Assembly: GCA_033675265.1 (NCBI GenBank)
Contig: JAUJYZ010001177.1
Span: forward strand, 1,369,803 to 1,433,802
Source: Actinostola sp. cb2023
Lineage: Eukaryota; Cnidaria; Anthozoa; Actiniaria; Actinostolidae
Reading direction: 5' to 3'
Length of the DNA stretch: 64,000 nt
In this document: in pieces, positions 44,989 to 54,966 of the stretch
Layout: each line of letters begins with the position of its first letter
How positions within the stretch are numbered: position 1 is the stretch's first letter
The notes under the pieces: generated by a model
Seen by the model: the letters and a program-made list of their open reading frames with translations, nothing else
What the model was told of the DNA's origin: nothing
Database searches by the model: none
Made by a program: the position numbers and the translations under genes

Positions 44989-45135
44989 GAGATTTTCTCC
45001 TTTCTCCTTTCTTTCTAGAGCTAATGCTAGGACGAACTTCATGGATATACATTGTGTTTCTATGGCACTTTAACTTTTCCTTAATTTCTGTCTGTCTTGA
45101 TATTTTAAAAGGACAGTTGCTTGGAAACATACTGG
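44908..45135 (+). mobile_element. tRNA-derived SINE
   Basis: The tRNA-like head is followed by a pyrimidine-rich segment (GATTTTCTCCTTTCTCC), GACGAACTTCATGG and a body ending in TTTCTGTCTGTCTTGAT. A second, truncated copy sits 250 bases upstream, which supports a multi-copy family. The 3' end is not exactly placed. Confidence 0.75.
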
Positions 45136-45225
45136 TGTTGACAAACTGTAATATTTATTATAGTTGTCCTATATATGATTGGCGATCGTATACATTGGTA
45201 GATAGTCTAGTCCATAGATGTACTG

Positions 45226-45833
45226 TGACAGGAGTGAATATGGTGAGTATAAATTGGGACGAGAGGAAAGGGGCGGCTATAAGGGGAGGTTGGAGGCCGT
45301 CTGGTCACAGGTAAACTTTCTTGAACATATGGAATCAGAATATATATGAAGCAATATATGTACTTGACTAGAAAGATAAGCAGACTTGACACTCTACAAA
45401 TACATGTAATTACATGGCAAGGGAAGCAAGAGTAATCCATAGAATACAATGACCAAGATCAGGAATGGTAAAACCAAGTGCTAATGTTTTTGATACAAAC
45501 ATTTGGATATACGTGAATATATGGTGAGTATAAATTGGGATGTGAGGAAAGGGGCCACTATATTTTTAGATTAGAAGGGCCATAAGTTTTTCAGCTCAAG
45601 CTGTAATATGTTTTTCCCCTTGTAAAATAAAGTTTATTATTATTATTATTAAGGGGAGGTTGGAGGCCATCTGGTTACAGGTAAACTTTCTTGAACACAT
45701 GGAATCAGAATGTATATGAAGCAATATGTACTTGACTAGCCAGATAACCAGACTTGACACTCTACAAATACATGTAATTACATGGCAAGGGAAGCAAGAG
45801 TAATCCATAGCATACAATATGATGACCAAGATC
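45226..45833. repeat. Direct duplication of a ~240-bp segment, second copy carrying an insertion
   Basis: Copy 1 (about 45230-45466) and copy 2 (about 45518-45833) share GGTGAGTATAAATTGGGA, AAGGGGAGGTTGGAGGCC, ACAGGTAAACTTTCTTGAAC, CTTGACACTCTACAAATACA and AAGCAAGAGTAATCCATA. Copy 2 has about 90 extra bases before AAGGGGAGG. Confidence 0.9.
45562..45650 (+). mobile_element. Retroposon 3'-end insertion in the duplicated segment
   Basis: TTTTTAGATTAGAAGGGCCA, GCTCAAGCTGTAATATG and CCTTGTAAAATAAAGTTT followed by an ATT run are present only in copy 2 of the 45226-45833 duplication. Comparison with copy 1 shows the empty site, so this is a short, 5'-truncated retroposon insertion younger than the duplication. 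Confidence 0.75.
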
Positions 45834-45894
45834 ACACCCAAGTACATGTACAGTTGCAGGAGTGTAGTTCATGGAGCTCTTGAAACTTGGAGCA

Positions 45895-46125
45895 GATGTA
45901 CATTGCAGAGGCTACACTTCTAAACCAAGTACAGCACCCATGTCCAGGTATATTGCAGAGGATACACTTCTTAACAAAGTACAACACAAGTACACATGTC
46001 CAGGTAATGTCCAGGTACATGTACACTGCAGAGGCTACACTTCTTAACCAAGTACAGCACCCATGTCCAGGTATATTGCAGAGGCTACACTTCTTAACCA
46101 AGTACAACACCCATGCCCAAGATAA
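45895..46125. repeat. ~48-bp repeat, four copies with irregular spacing
   Basis: TTGCAGAGGCTACACTTCTT then AACCAAGTACAGCACCCATG and TCCAGGTATA repeats at about 45903, 45951, 46026 and 46074. An extra CATGTCCAGGTA duplication sits between the second and third. Confidence 0.85.
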
Positions 46126-46174
46126 CCAGCAGAGGAATGTAATGAACTTGATAATCACTTATAGATTCCAATGT

Positions 46175-46277
46175 AGGTTCAAGCTGATGCATTGTGATGA
46201 TGATAACCATTATTAGAAGGTATCTTCTATGTAAAGCGCTTTAGAATATTTTTAATAGTTAAGGCGCTATATAAATG

Positions 46278-46315
<38 letters not shown>

Positions 46316-46378
46316 CTTGGTCATATCATATGACCAAGATACCTTCTAATAATGGTTATCATCATCACAATGCATCAG
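46175..46378. repeat. Inverted repeat enclosing a retroposon-like tail
   Basis: CTGATGCATTGTGATGATGA followed by TAACCATTATTAGAAGGTATCTT (46181-46222) pairs with its inverse at about 46335-46378. Between them lie AAAGCGCTTTAGAATATTTT, GGCGCTATATAAATGTTATT and an ATT run (46285-46315), a tail similar to the one at 11275. Confidence 0.8.
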
Positions 46379-46392
46379 TGGAAGAGCCAAAA

Positions 46393-46438
<46 letters not shown>
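46393..46438. repeat. (AAT)n microsatellite
   Basis: About 15 AAT units. The poly-asparagine and poly-leucine frames across it are artefacts. Confidence 0.95.
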
Positions 46439-46439
<1 letters not shown>

Positions 46440-46629
46440 TGGTTGTTCCATAATTTGCAATGTACCTATCGATCGCCACTCCTTACAAGACAAATCCGTA
46501 AGATACCCAGCGAGGAGGAAAACAGTACAGAGAACTTTCAGACAAAATAAGAGAGCTGACACTTCACTACTGAAGGCTATAAAGTACTTATTTCTAAATG
46601 ATTCAGAAAACGAAAACTTAAGTAATCTC

Positions 46630-46690
46630 TGATCAAAATCTAAATTTTTCTTCGGGTTCTTTGTGTGAAGAAGAATTTAGGTTTTGATCA
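46630..46690. repeat. Short palindrome
   Basis: TGATCAAAATCTAAATTTTTCTTC and its inverse GAAGAAGAATTTAGGTTTTGATCA close around GGGTTCTTTGTGT. It may be a small MITE or a structured element. Confidence 0.75.
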
Positions 46691-46745
46691 CAAGTATTGT
46701 TCTTGCACATTTGTGCATGTATTTTTTAAGTTTGTTTCTCTACAG

Positions 46746-46794
46746 AGTCCAGACATGGAAGTACAGTGGAAGGAAATTGATGTCTGGGGTTGTG
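46746..46794 (+). other. 49-nt exon-like segment
   Basis: TTTGTTTCTCTACAG opens and GGGGTTGTG|GTAAGT closes it with near-consensus signals. It is open in the frame SPDMEVQWKEIDVWGCG. Joined to the acceptor at 47732 it would continue QKMHQQDNHNPTHQI and stop. No domain is recognised; this might be the end of a short or non-coding transcript. Confidence 0.4.
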
Positions 46795-46823
46795 GTAAGT
46801 TTAGAGATGTATATATTCATTTG

Positions 46824-46966
46824 ATGACTCCTAAATAATATTCATGCATATGCGAGGGCTTAGCCTTACTTCTGAGATAGAAAACAAAATCAGAAATTAG
46901 AATAATAAAACAACAACTCCTGTCGAGGCTAATTTAAGCCTGCATATGAATATTATTTAAGAGTCG
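46824..46966. mobile_element. MITE-like inverted repeat
   Basis: TGACTCCTAAATAATATTCATGCATATGC and its inverse GCATATGAATATTATTTAAGAGTC form the arms (with small mismatches); GGCTTAGCC/GGCTAA words extend them. The next element begins immediately to the right. Confidence 0.75.
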
Positions 46967-46967
46967 T

Positions 46968-47159
46968 TAATAGACCTCTTTAGCCTGTATGTAAATTGCC
47001 CATTTCAATGTAAACATGATATTCTCTGGAAAATTGTTCCTTTATATTTCTGAAATTTATTCGCTCATATCGAAAGGACTAATAATCTCCTAACACCATG
47101 TTTACATCACATATGGTTTGAAATGGGCAATTTACATACGAAGCTAAAGAGGTCTATTA
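46968..47159. mobile_element. MITE with TAATAGACCTCTTTAGC ends
   Basis: TAATAGACCTCTTTAGC, TGTATGTAAATTGCCCATTT and ATGTAAACATG are paired with their inverses at the right end. Arms are about 60 bases with one small bulge. Confidence 0.87.
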
Positions 47160-47403
47160 TTACTTCAAGAAAATGATGTGGTGGTCTATATACATGTATG
47201 TTGTGGTTTATTAATATTTTATTACTGGTGTAAATGTTTCAATGGCCTCCTATGCAGATGCCCTTATGATGAGAGTGAAGGTATCTGCATAGTACCTCAT
47301 CCAACATTGTTGGACAATTTGTTGGGAGTATTTACAATTGGTACTTGAAGGGCCCTGTTTTTCACTAGAGAGATTGCAGGTCTGATACATGTACATGCAC
47401 AAT

Positions 47404-47579
47404 CAGGGCTGTATACAGTACAGGGGCAGGGGAAGCAGTCCCCCCCCCCCCCCCCCCCCCCCCACCCTAGCAAGGCGAAAAAGATACCAAAAAGTACTGA
47501 GAACTGATCTAGTTTTATTTATTTTTCGCTGTTAAATACGTACTGCCCCCCCTTGAATTTTGGGTTATGTGCGGCCCTG
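47404..47579 (+). mobile_element. MITE of the CAGGGC-terminal family, copy 2
   Basis: CAGGGCTGTATACA and TGTGCGGCCCTG are the inverted ends. The interior matches 11423-11571 in the opposite orientation (AGATACCAAAAAGTACTGAG, GCTGTTAAATACGTACTGCC). A 24-base C tract at 47440-47463 has expanded inside. ACAAT directly flanks both ends (47399-47403, 47580-47584). Confidence 0.8.
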
Positions 47580-47732
47580 ACAATTTTATGCATACCAAGA
47601 AAACATTTGGTCATTGTACTTTTGCTTGTACATACAATTGTATACTTGTATCAATGGTAGCAATGTATGTATACCGTATAGTACATGTACGTCTCACTGT
47701 GCATGTTTCATATTTTGTTCATATTTTTCCAG

Positions 47733-47868
47733 GTCAGAAGATGCATCAACAAGACAACCACAACCCCACACATCAGATCTAGTTGGTGTAAGAGAGCACA
47801 CTTGACATCTACTTGTGTAGTTGTCTTGAGGACTGGGTGCAATTCCCAGATTGGATAGTATGGGTTGG
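47733..47868 (+). other. Possible terminal exon after a strong acceptor
   Basis: A T-rich tract and TTTTTCCAG at 47724-47732 precede GTCAGAAGATGCATC. In one frame about 40 codons stay open to a TAG; joined in phase to the 46746-46794 segment the frame ends after 15 codons at a TAG near 47779. No polyadenylation signal was located, so the 3' limit given is arbitrary. Confidence 0.3.
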
Positions 47869-48023
47869 TCATTGACTTGTTGGTGTACGTATATAGCTTA
47901 CCTTTGGGATCAGAACAGAACATTATCTAATGCAGATCTTTAATAGTCCATTATCTATGGAAGAGAAGAGCAATCGGTAATATTCAACAGCATACAAAAC
48001 ATTGACCAGGAATCAGTCGTCCT

Positions 48024-48067
48024 CAGGACCCTCTCATCTCGCTATATAGTGAGATGAGAGGGCCCTG
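48024..48067. repeat. Perfect hairpin
   Basis: CAGGACCCTCTCATCTC and GAGATGAGAGGGCCCTG pair around GCTATATAGT. It stands alone just left of the hAT-like element and may be a terminator-like or MITE-derived palindrome. Confidence 0.7.
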
Positions 48068-48930
48068 GGGACAAGTACGGACATATACCTGAGTCTTGTC
48101 ACAACTGTCATTCCGGCTGTCATATTATCTTATCTTGGGTATATTATTTACTGACAAACACCCTAGTCTCTTGTTATTGTGGTCCTTTTAGAGTTGTGAC
48201 ACCCTGTTAAAGATCGAGGTACCAAATCGCAACCACTTTATATCTGCGAAGTTTATGTACGAATTTCTCTTTGCCAGGGGCGTAGCCAGAGGCTATTTTT
48301 GCTGGTACGCAAAAGTTAAACAAGGCCATAGCCCCGGGGGGGGTACTCCCATATATGGACTATACAGGGACGTGCCGCTGGACAGGGTATGGTTTTTGGC
48401 CTCTTTCTCCTGAACAGGGTATATAATTTTATGTGAATCTGTCTAAACAGGGTATGGAAATGTACGATTGTCGTCCTTAAATATGGTTTTATCCGGTATT
48501 TAGCCATATATCTGAGATCCGAGCTTCGCCTGTCTTTAGCACTCATCGATCAACATAAAACGCGTTAAAATAGTGTAAAAGAAGACTACATGTGTATGTT
48601 GTCCTTTGTCCTAAACAGGGTCTTAAGTAATGATCCGTGTAAGATTTAGTAGGCATATTTCAGGGGTCAAATCCAGAACAGCAGTTGGACACGTTTGGTA
48701 ATCGAATTATAATGCGTGAACGTGATTGGTTCAATACGTTAAAAGCGCGAAATTTGAATTCAAAACTAAATAAAATAAACCATAAAATGACTTTTTGGAA
48801 GATATTTATTCACCAATGTCTAGAAAATTTATCAAAGGTTTTATGTTGTGAATTTTTTGCGAAAATGAAATGGGGAACAGAACGAAATCGTACATTACGT
48901 GGGGTGTAGACAAACCCTGGACCCCACTTT

Positions 48931-49011
48931 CTGGACCCCCATCTGGACCTTCATCTGGACCTATCTGGACCCCCATCTGGACCCCCATCTGGACCCCCAT
49001 CTGGACCTTTC
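48931..49011. repeat. 12-bp tandem repeat (ATCTGGACCCCC)
   Basis: About seven units of ATCTGGACCCCC or ATCTGGACCTTC lie inside the hAT-like element; the step is 12 bases, with one shortened unit near 48962. Confidence 0.85.
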
Positions 49012-50924
49012 AGAAAATATTTTTTTAAGCATTTACCTGTGTATTTTCAGCTTGGTATTTCTCTTAGTAACGATTGATCGTAGCTATCGTAGATCGTAGG
49101 CGGCCATCTTTGTTTTTATTAGACAATCGCTGACCCCATGACACATGAACCCTCTCCCTATATGGGGGTCTGTTCTGGTCAAAATTATGTTACTTATAAC
49201 TTCAAAAAATTATTTCTCGTCATACCGTCATATAGTGGACCCAAAAATTTGTACAAAAGCTCATTATAAAGATCATTTATTTGAGAATGTAGTTTTGGAG
49301 ATATCATTTTTTTAGCGACAGTGGTCGTGCAAATTTGTTGGCCGGAGTTGCAAACCTTTCCTATAAACTAAGATGTATGCTTGAAACGGGTGAATCGCTC
49401 AAAACCACAATTTCTTGCTCAGATTTCTACACCAAAGTGTTCTTTAATTATCAGACTACTGATATGAAGACATTTTTGAGAATCTCATATCCTTTGAAGT
49501 CTTTCTAAGAGCTCATTCCTGAGATCATTCGAAAATCCAACGGAATATTCAATGACGTCACGGTCCACTGATTCTACGTTTGGGCTACCTGTGGCTCAAT
49601 GGCGCGCAATGCCATATGGGATTTGCTAAATAATTCGTGCATATTATAGGAAAAATTAATTCGTACATAGGGAAAATTAATTCGTGCGTAGGAAAAATTA
49701 ATGAAAGTAGAAGAACAAAAATCATGCACGAAAAAAAGGTCTAAATAATTGTAGCACCACGTAAAATTAATTGTAGCACCACGTACAATTAATTCGTAGA
49801 GTAATAACTAAAGATAAAATGATGTATTTGTCTTCATTTTTATATGTTCTCGCCCAGCAAATCATCCACAAAATGTTCTATATGAGAATTTCTGATGTCG
49901 ACCACCCTATGCTAGCAATCGACAAAGTGCTTATATTTCTGAAGATTTCCGATGGAATGAAATTATAAAGTTTTCTAGCCTCGATCAAGCACATGCAAGC
50001 AGTCTAAGCACATGCAAGCAGTCTTCACCGTTGCGAACTCCACAGGATTCCCTCCCTCTATTTCGGTGTTGGGCTTCCTGTGTCATATTTTGATCTGCCG
50101 ATCGGACTGAATAAAGCCGAAAATTCTATCCTTTTAATATTTTGAAGTTCTGATATTGCTCTCTAAAATATCTACTTGAGTCCTGTATGTCATTTATTGC
50201 TTTTAGCGAGTTTTTGTGTCAAAGTATGTAACTCGCTTTCGAGTTACTTGGCACCTCAAGATCGCCAATTAGCTGTGTGGTTTTCGCTCGAATATCACCC
50301 TTTCCCCTCATCGCCTGCTCCTCAAACTTTGGGATATGACAGGACGAATATCTACCAACGTCCTAGCTAAGTTTAAAGTTAATCACATTTAGAGAAGTTC
50401 TTTGAAACTGTCGGAATTGAAGTTACTGACCTGCGAAGGTCAGCCGCTTCGCTCGCACCATGCACGGGGTGAAGATCGGGTGAAGAACAGACTAGCTTTC
50501 TGCTATGAATATGTCCTAAAAAACTCAATGGCATCCAAGGAAAGTCACACTAAACGACGTACAATTTTTTGGTGAATGAAATCAATGCAAAAGAACCCGA
50601 AATAAAACAGATAACTGCATGATATTATAAGATCTAAATGTCACTTCCAAGTATGACAGCCATGGCGACCTTGTAACTCGAGCAAGATGGTCGTTGGACC
50701 AGTTCCCCGTTTCAGATCACGGTCAAATTACCCAGACACAATGGAAAAAAAGACTAGACTCGAACTGAGCTAAAAATACACTAAGAAAACTCATTACATC
50801 ATATGTTTAATTTTGGGGCAATTTTCTGATACGGACCAATCAGAAGTCTCCATTTTTATGTGCTTATCCAATTAGGCGTTGACAGATTAAAACCTTTCCC
50901 GGATTTGAAATGCCTACTTCTTAT
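49012..50924. other. Interior of the hAT-like element, no gene supported
   Basis: AT-rich. TTGGGCTACCTGTGG at 49579 and TTGGGCTTCCTGTG at 50070 are CACAGG-family motifs in the same orientation about 490 bases apart. AATTAATTCGT words repeat at 49633-49800. A 64-codon frame at 50176 has no domain. Confidence 0.45.
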
Positions 50925-51572
50925 ACGGATCATTACTTAAAATAGAGTGTGTTGTCCTAGACAGGGTAGGTATTTTAGATTTTTTTTGTCCTAAACAGGG
51001 TTTAGATTTTTTTTTGTCCTAGACAGGGTAGGTATTTTAGATTTTTTTGTCCTAAACAGGGTCAGGTTTTCAAACCCTCAGCGGCACCCCTATACCCAAA
51101 CATGGGTCAAGCCTACCCCCCCCGGGGCCATAGCAAAGGGAAATGAAGTGGACCGTAAGCGTTGCGAGCGCCTTACTGGGCGTGAGCCCCAAAGGCGGTG
51201 AGACGCGAACTCCAGACCTTTGCAGGATTCTTGAGTTTGGTGACGGTATGAAAGGAAAACTGAAAAATAAATTAAAACTCGAAAATATATATCATATATC
51301 ATATACCCACCCCTTGGGTACTTCACATCAGCCCAACGCCAAGGAGGGAGAGATTAACCAGCCCCTGGACCAATTTCAGTTAACTCGACACAGTGTCGTA
51401 CCTATGACGTTTCAACCAAGTTTCTGTACTTATAGTAGTCTGACTCAAACAATGGTCATTGTTGTGTAAATTCAGATTGTCAAGATCTCCGATGGGAATA
51501 TCTTTCAAATGTTTGCGCTATTAAATGAACTCATTCAAATCCAGCAAGTGCTTTTGAAATCTACTATGTACC

Positions 51573-51834
51573 TATGGGAGGTTTTACGTGTGACGTAGTG
51601 GCCGTCAAGATCTACAAAATGTTCGAACCTAACTTTCAAAGTCTGTTAGTTTTTCTTCAAGCAACTAGATGACATTTGTTTGTTTGTTTATAAGAAACTT
51701 ATATTTGGTATATTTGACAGATATTTAGACTTCACCGATCTAAATTTGAAGTTTTGAGCAAGTAAAATGACGGTTTGACGGCCACTCGCGACAGATTTTG
51801 ACGTCAGAAAAAGATTCCATAAAACCTCCCATTG
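51573..51834. mobile_element. MITE-like inverted repeat abutting a LINE fragment
   Basis: ATGGGAGGTTTTACGTGTGACGTAGTGGCCGTCAA pairs with the inverse at about 51775-51832 apart from an insertion, and a 150-bp AT-rich core separates them. The right end directly touches the LINE fragment at 51837. Confidence 0.7.
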
Positions 51835-51836
51835 AC

Positions 51837-51935
51837 GGCTACAGTGGGGCTCAAATATGGAATAACTTACCATCGCGGATCAGAAATATTGACTCTATTG
51901 GGCAATTTAAAAGGGAAATAAACCGAATACTCTGA
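51837..51935 (+). pseudogene. C-terminal fragment of a second LINE polyprotein
   Basis: Frame GYSGAQIWNNLPSRIRNIDS, then IGQFKREINRIL and a TGA, fits the 'SGA.LWN.LP..IR....S...FK..L' tail typical of CR1/L2-like LINE proteins. It differs enough from the 5216 fragment to be another family. The upstream part is replaced by the MITE-like repeat. Confidence 0.8.
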
Positions 51936-52097
51936 ACTTCAGATTCCCACACGGCAATCATGTAAATCAGTATGCAGTAATAGTACGCATATATTTTTAA
52001 TTTTTATTTGTATATCACTACTTATATTGTTATGTTACTGATGATTTTACCGTGTTTAAATAAACTATATGTATGTATGTATGTATGTATGTATGAT
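51936..52097 (+). mobile_element. LINE 3' end with (ATGT)n tail
   Basis: After the stop come about 130 AT-rich bases, TTAAATAAACTAT and seven ATGT units (52069-52096). A simple-repeat tail directly after a LINE stop codon fits a 5'-truncated insertion. Confidence 0.7.
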
Positions 52098-53838
52098 GTA
52101 CTGAGTGGTAGGGCCGGACGGGGAAATATTTGGCTCGAGGTGATGGCCGTACTGACCGGGCCTTTAAAATATGATTTTTTTTTGTGGATTTTTAATTCTA
52201 CAGCATTGTAAGACCAACGAGGGAGAGATTAGCCAGATCCCCGCTATTCCAAGTAATCAGAACTTACCGGTCAAGCTATCGTTTTAAAATCCTAATGCCC
52301 GACAAGAAAATCTTATTGTCAAAATCAAAACTTTTTTATTTAAAAATACCACAAAGACAAATCGGATAAAAATTAAAGTATTAAAATTAAAAGGAAGGGA
52401 CAAGAGAAAAGAGAGAAAATGAAACGCGCTAAAAAAAAAAAGAAGAAGAAAAAAAAAACAGGAAAGAGATCGACTCCTGTCACGGAACTGAGAGCTTTGG
52501 CTCCTTGGTTTTGGTCGCGGTCCCACCCTTCCGTATCAAAGGAAAGAGGAAAAAGAAAACTTTTTAAAAAAGACGAAAAAAAAGAAGGAATAATGGGACC
52601 ATTCTCCCCTGAGACATCGAATCGACTTACGTAAAGGGTGAAGATTTCGGGTCCCTCCGCGTACAAGAAAACTTAATCTTAAAATAAATAAATGGATTGA
52701 TACATGAAGAAACCGTGCGCAGAGTGCAAGGGCCATAGAACCTAGATGGCGTTTTGTAACGGAGATACGGCGACTGAAGAAGAAACAGCATATTCCACGG
52801 GAAACCCGAGTACTAAGTGTGCAGCTACCACAGGGAGCCCGTCAAAGTTTGATTGGTTTCAACACATTCTTTCAACGTCACGGCGGGCCCGCGCGCTTCG
52901 TAAAACAGCACGTTCGAGTGTAACCAGCCGCCATATTGGACGGGCGCATATTTTGGGAGTCTGGGAACGAATTTCACGAGTGCAAAACGACTTCTCTTTC
53001 GGAGCCTCGTATGTCGATCGTGTTTTTCCGAATAACAATCGGAAGACAGGAAGAGACGAAGCCTTCCTTGATGTCCATTTTGGTACCAAACTCGACGGGT
53101 AAATATTGAAAAGCGATTTTATATGATTGTCGTTTTGTCCTGGATTTTGAAAAACTGAAGATTTTGATTTGAAGGGCATATTTTGACCCTTGGTAAATTT
53201 TCGCCGTGTTAATTATTTTGTAAATGAAATAAACACATTTTGAATCCTCGATAGTTGTTTGAAATTGTTATCGTTTTAGTTTTTTGAATTTAGTTTTTGA
53301 TTTTCTGTCATGAGCGGTTGCTTTTGGTCAATTTTCACTACTTTAACTGTAAGTTTCAACGCTGCCGCGTTTACAAGTCGCCAAATTACGAAGAGATAAG
53401 GAGTCATCGCTAATCAAAAACACTGTAATGGAAAAGTCTATTCGGCAAGAAGTAGAAAACTAAGTAAGCTTAAACAAAAAGAGTTAGAAAGCAAATAATG
53501 GTAAATGAGGGAGATCATTCATCTTTTTTTGTGGAAGATGCATAAAAGAGCTAGTTATAGGTCTCATGTGCTGTTGGTTGTGACATGCGAAATCAGCTTA
53601 GTAAGGAAATTTAATTTCTGAATTAACATTTTTTTCCATTTCCCTCCTGTAACTTTAGCCATGCAGTTTAGGCCATGTTGTACCCCGAACCACACCGAGG
53701 AAATGAATGTGTATTGATAAGGGTTATAATACTGATGAAAACCCTAAGCTTATCTTGTAAAGTAAAACTGTATACATGAATGTACTGTGTACAATTAAAA
53801 ATTGAACTGTACTGAACAATGAATGTGTATATTCGATG
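52098..53838. other. Stretch without a supported gene
   Basis: An A-rich tract at 52420-52460 and several overlapping frames occur. The longest (52746-53102, 118 codons plus; 106 codons minus on the same place) overlaps an ACCACAGGGAGCCCGTC motif of the CACAGG family and a GCCGCCATATTGG promoter-like word, and has no recognised domain. I do not call it. Confidence 0.4.
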
Positions 53839-54966
53839 CGGACGGTGTAAAGTGCAGGTTGCAGGTTGCAGGTTGCAGGTTGCAGGTTGCAGGTTGCAGG
53901 TTGCAGGTTGCAGGTCAAAATAACTCAAACCAACTTTCCCTTGGATTATTTTTTCAGTCAATTTAATAAGCTTACTCATCGGTTATTTCGGAAAAAAAAT
54001 TGGCCGATATTCGTCGAAAAACGAAAGACTCCCGAAAGTAAGATTATAAAATGTCCCGAAATCAGGAAAATCCAATGAGTGAGGAAAGGTTGTGTTCGCA
54101 ACACGTTCAGCTTCAAAATCAGTCCATTAAGGCATTAGTTGTGTTTCTCTGATTCAGATTGCAGGGAGATTGGCTCGATGATCAACTGAACTGATACCTG
54201 TCTTTTCGGATCTTTTCGGCTTTCCATGAATAAAACCACCCCCAGAATAACAGCTTTTTACTTTGAGGAGTAAAATTCACGTGTCCAGGGGTTTTCCAGT
54301 GGCAGTTTTTCAAATCAATTGGCCAAGATAAGTCATGTTTTTATGACGGCAGCGACAAATCAGCCGCCATCTTTAGCACTATGGGTTTCCTGTGGTAGGA
54401 TATAATATTGTGTTTGGGTTACCTGTGCTAAAGATGGCGGCTGATTTGTCGCTGCCGTCATAAAAACATGACTTATCTTGGCCAATTGATTTGAAAAACT
54501 GCCACTGGAAAACCCCTGGACACGTGAATTTTACTCCTCAAAGTAAAAAGCTGTTATTCTGGGGGTGGTTTTATTCATGGAAAGCCGAAAAGATCCGAAA
54601 AGACAGGTATCAGTTCAGTTGATCATCGAGCCAATCTCCCTGCAATCTGAATCAGAGAAACACAACTAATGCCTTAATGGACTGATTTTGAAGCTGAACG
54701 TGTTGCGAACACAACCTTTCCTCACTCATTGGATTTTCCTGATTTCGGGACATTTTATAATCTTACTTTCGGGAGTCTTTCGTTTTTCGACGAATATCGG
54801 CCAATTTTTTCCCCGAAATAACCGATAGTAAGCTTATTAAATTGACTGAAAAAATAATCCAAGGGAAAGTTGGTTTGAGTTATTTTGACCTGCAACCTGC
54901 AACCTGCAACCTGCAACCTGCAACCTGCAACCTGCAACCTGCACTTTACACCGTCCGTATTCGATG
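53830..54966. mobile_element. Mutator-like fold-back element with perfect 9-bp target duplication
   Basis: The element proper is 53839-54957 (1119 bp). Arms of 541 (53839-54379) and 533 bases (54425-54957) are near-identical inverted repeats, leaving a 45-base loop. TATTCGATG lies directly on both sides (53830-53838 and 54958-54966). A 9-bp duplication is the hallmark of MULE transposition. Each arm starts CGGACGGTGTAAAGTGC and then holds a tandem heptamer, GCAGGTT, in 9 units on the left and 8 on the right. The loop and its edges carry two CACAGG-family motifs. No transposase is encoded. Confidence 0.92.

Larger units (their letters stand above)
48325..51134. mobile_element. Complete non-autonomous hAT-like transposon with 8-bp target duplication
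   Basis: The element proper runs 48333-51126 (2794 bp). The ends CCCGGGGGGGGTA are perfect inverted repeats. GCCATAGC occurs directly at both sides (48325-48332 and 51127-51134), a perfect 8-bp target duplication as produced by hAT transposases. Sub-terminal CCTGTTTAGGACA-type words recur near both ends (about 48395-48440, 48600-48625 and 50955-51065), and TAATGATC(C) at 48630 pairs with GGATCATTACTT at 50925. No transposase frame is present. It contains the 12-bp repeat at 48931-49011 and two CACAGG-family motifs. Copy 1978-2535 is a truncated relative. Confidence 0.9.

Noticed and set aside
46365..46632. 100-codon frame with poly-asparagine
   Set aside because: The run is the AAT microsatellite, and the flank is the arm of an inverted repeat.
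48900..49020. Possible CRISPR-like short repeats (ATCTGGACCCCC)
   Set aside because: Units are directly adjacent without spacers and lie inside a eukaryotic transposon; this is a simple tandem repeat.
52746..53179. 118-codon plus and 106-codon minus frames
   Set aside because: Overlapping on both strands, contain a dispersed repeat motif, no domain and no splice support.
53853..53918. GCAGGTT heptamers considered as a telomere-like repeat
   Set aside because: The heptamer occurs only within the arms of the fold-back element and differs from the TTAGGG repeat expected for most animals.
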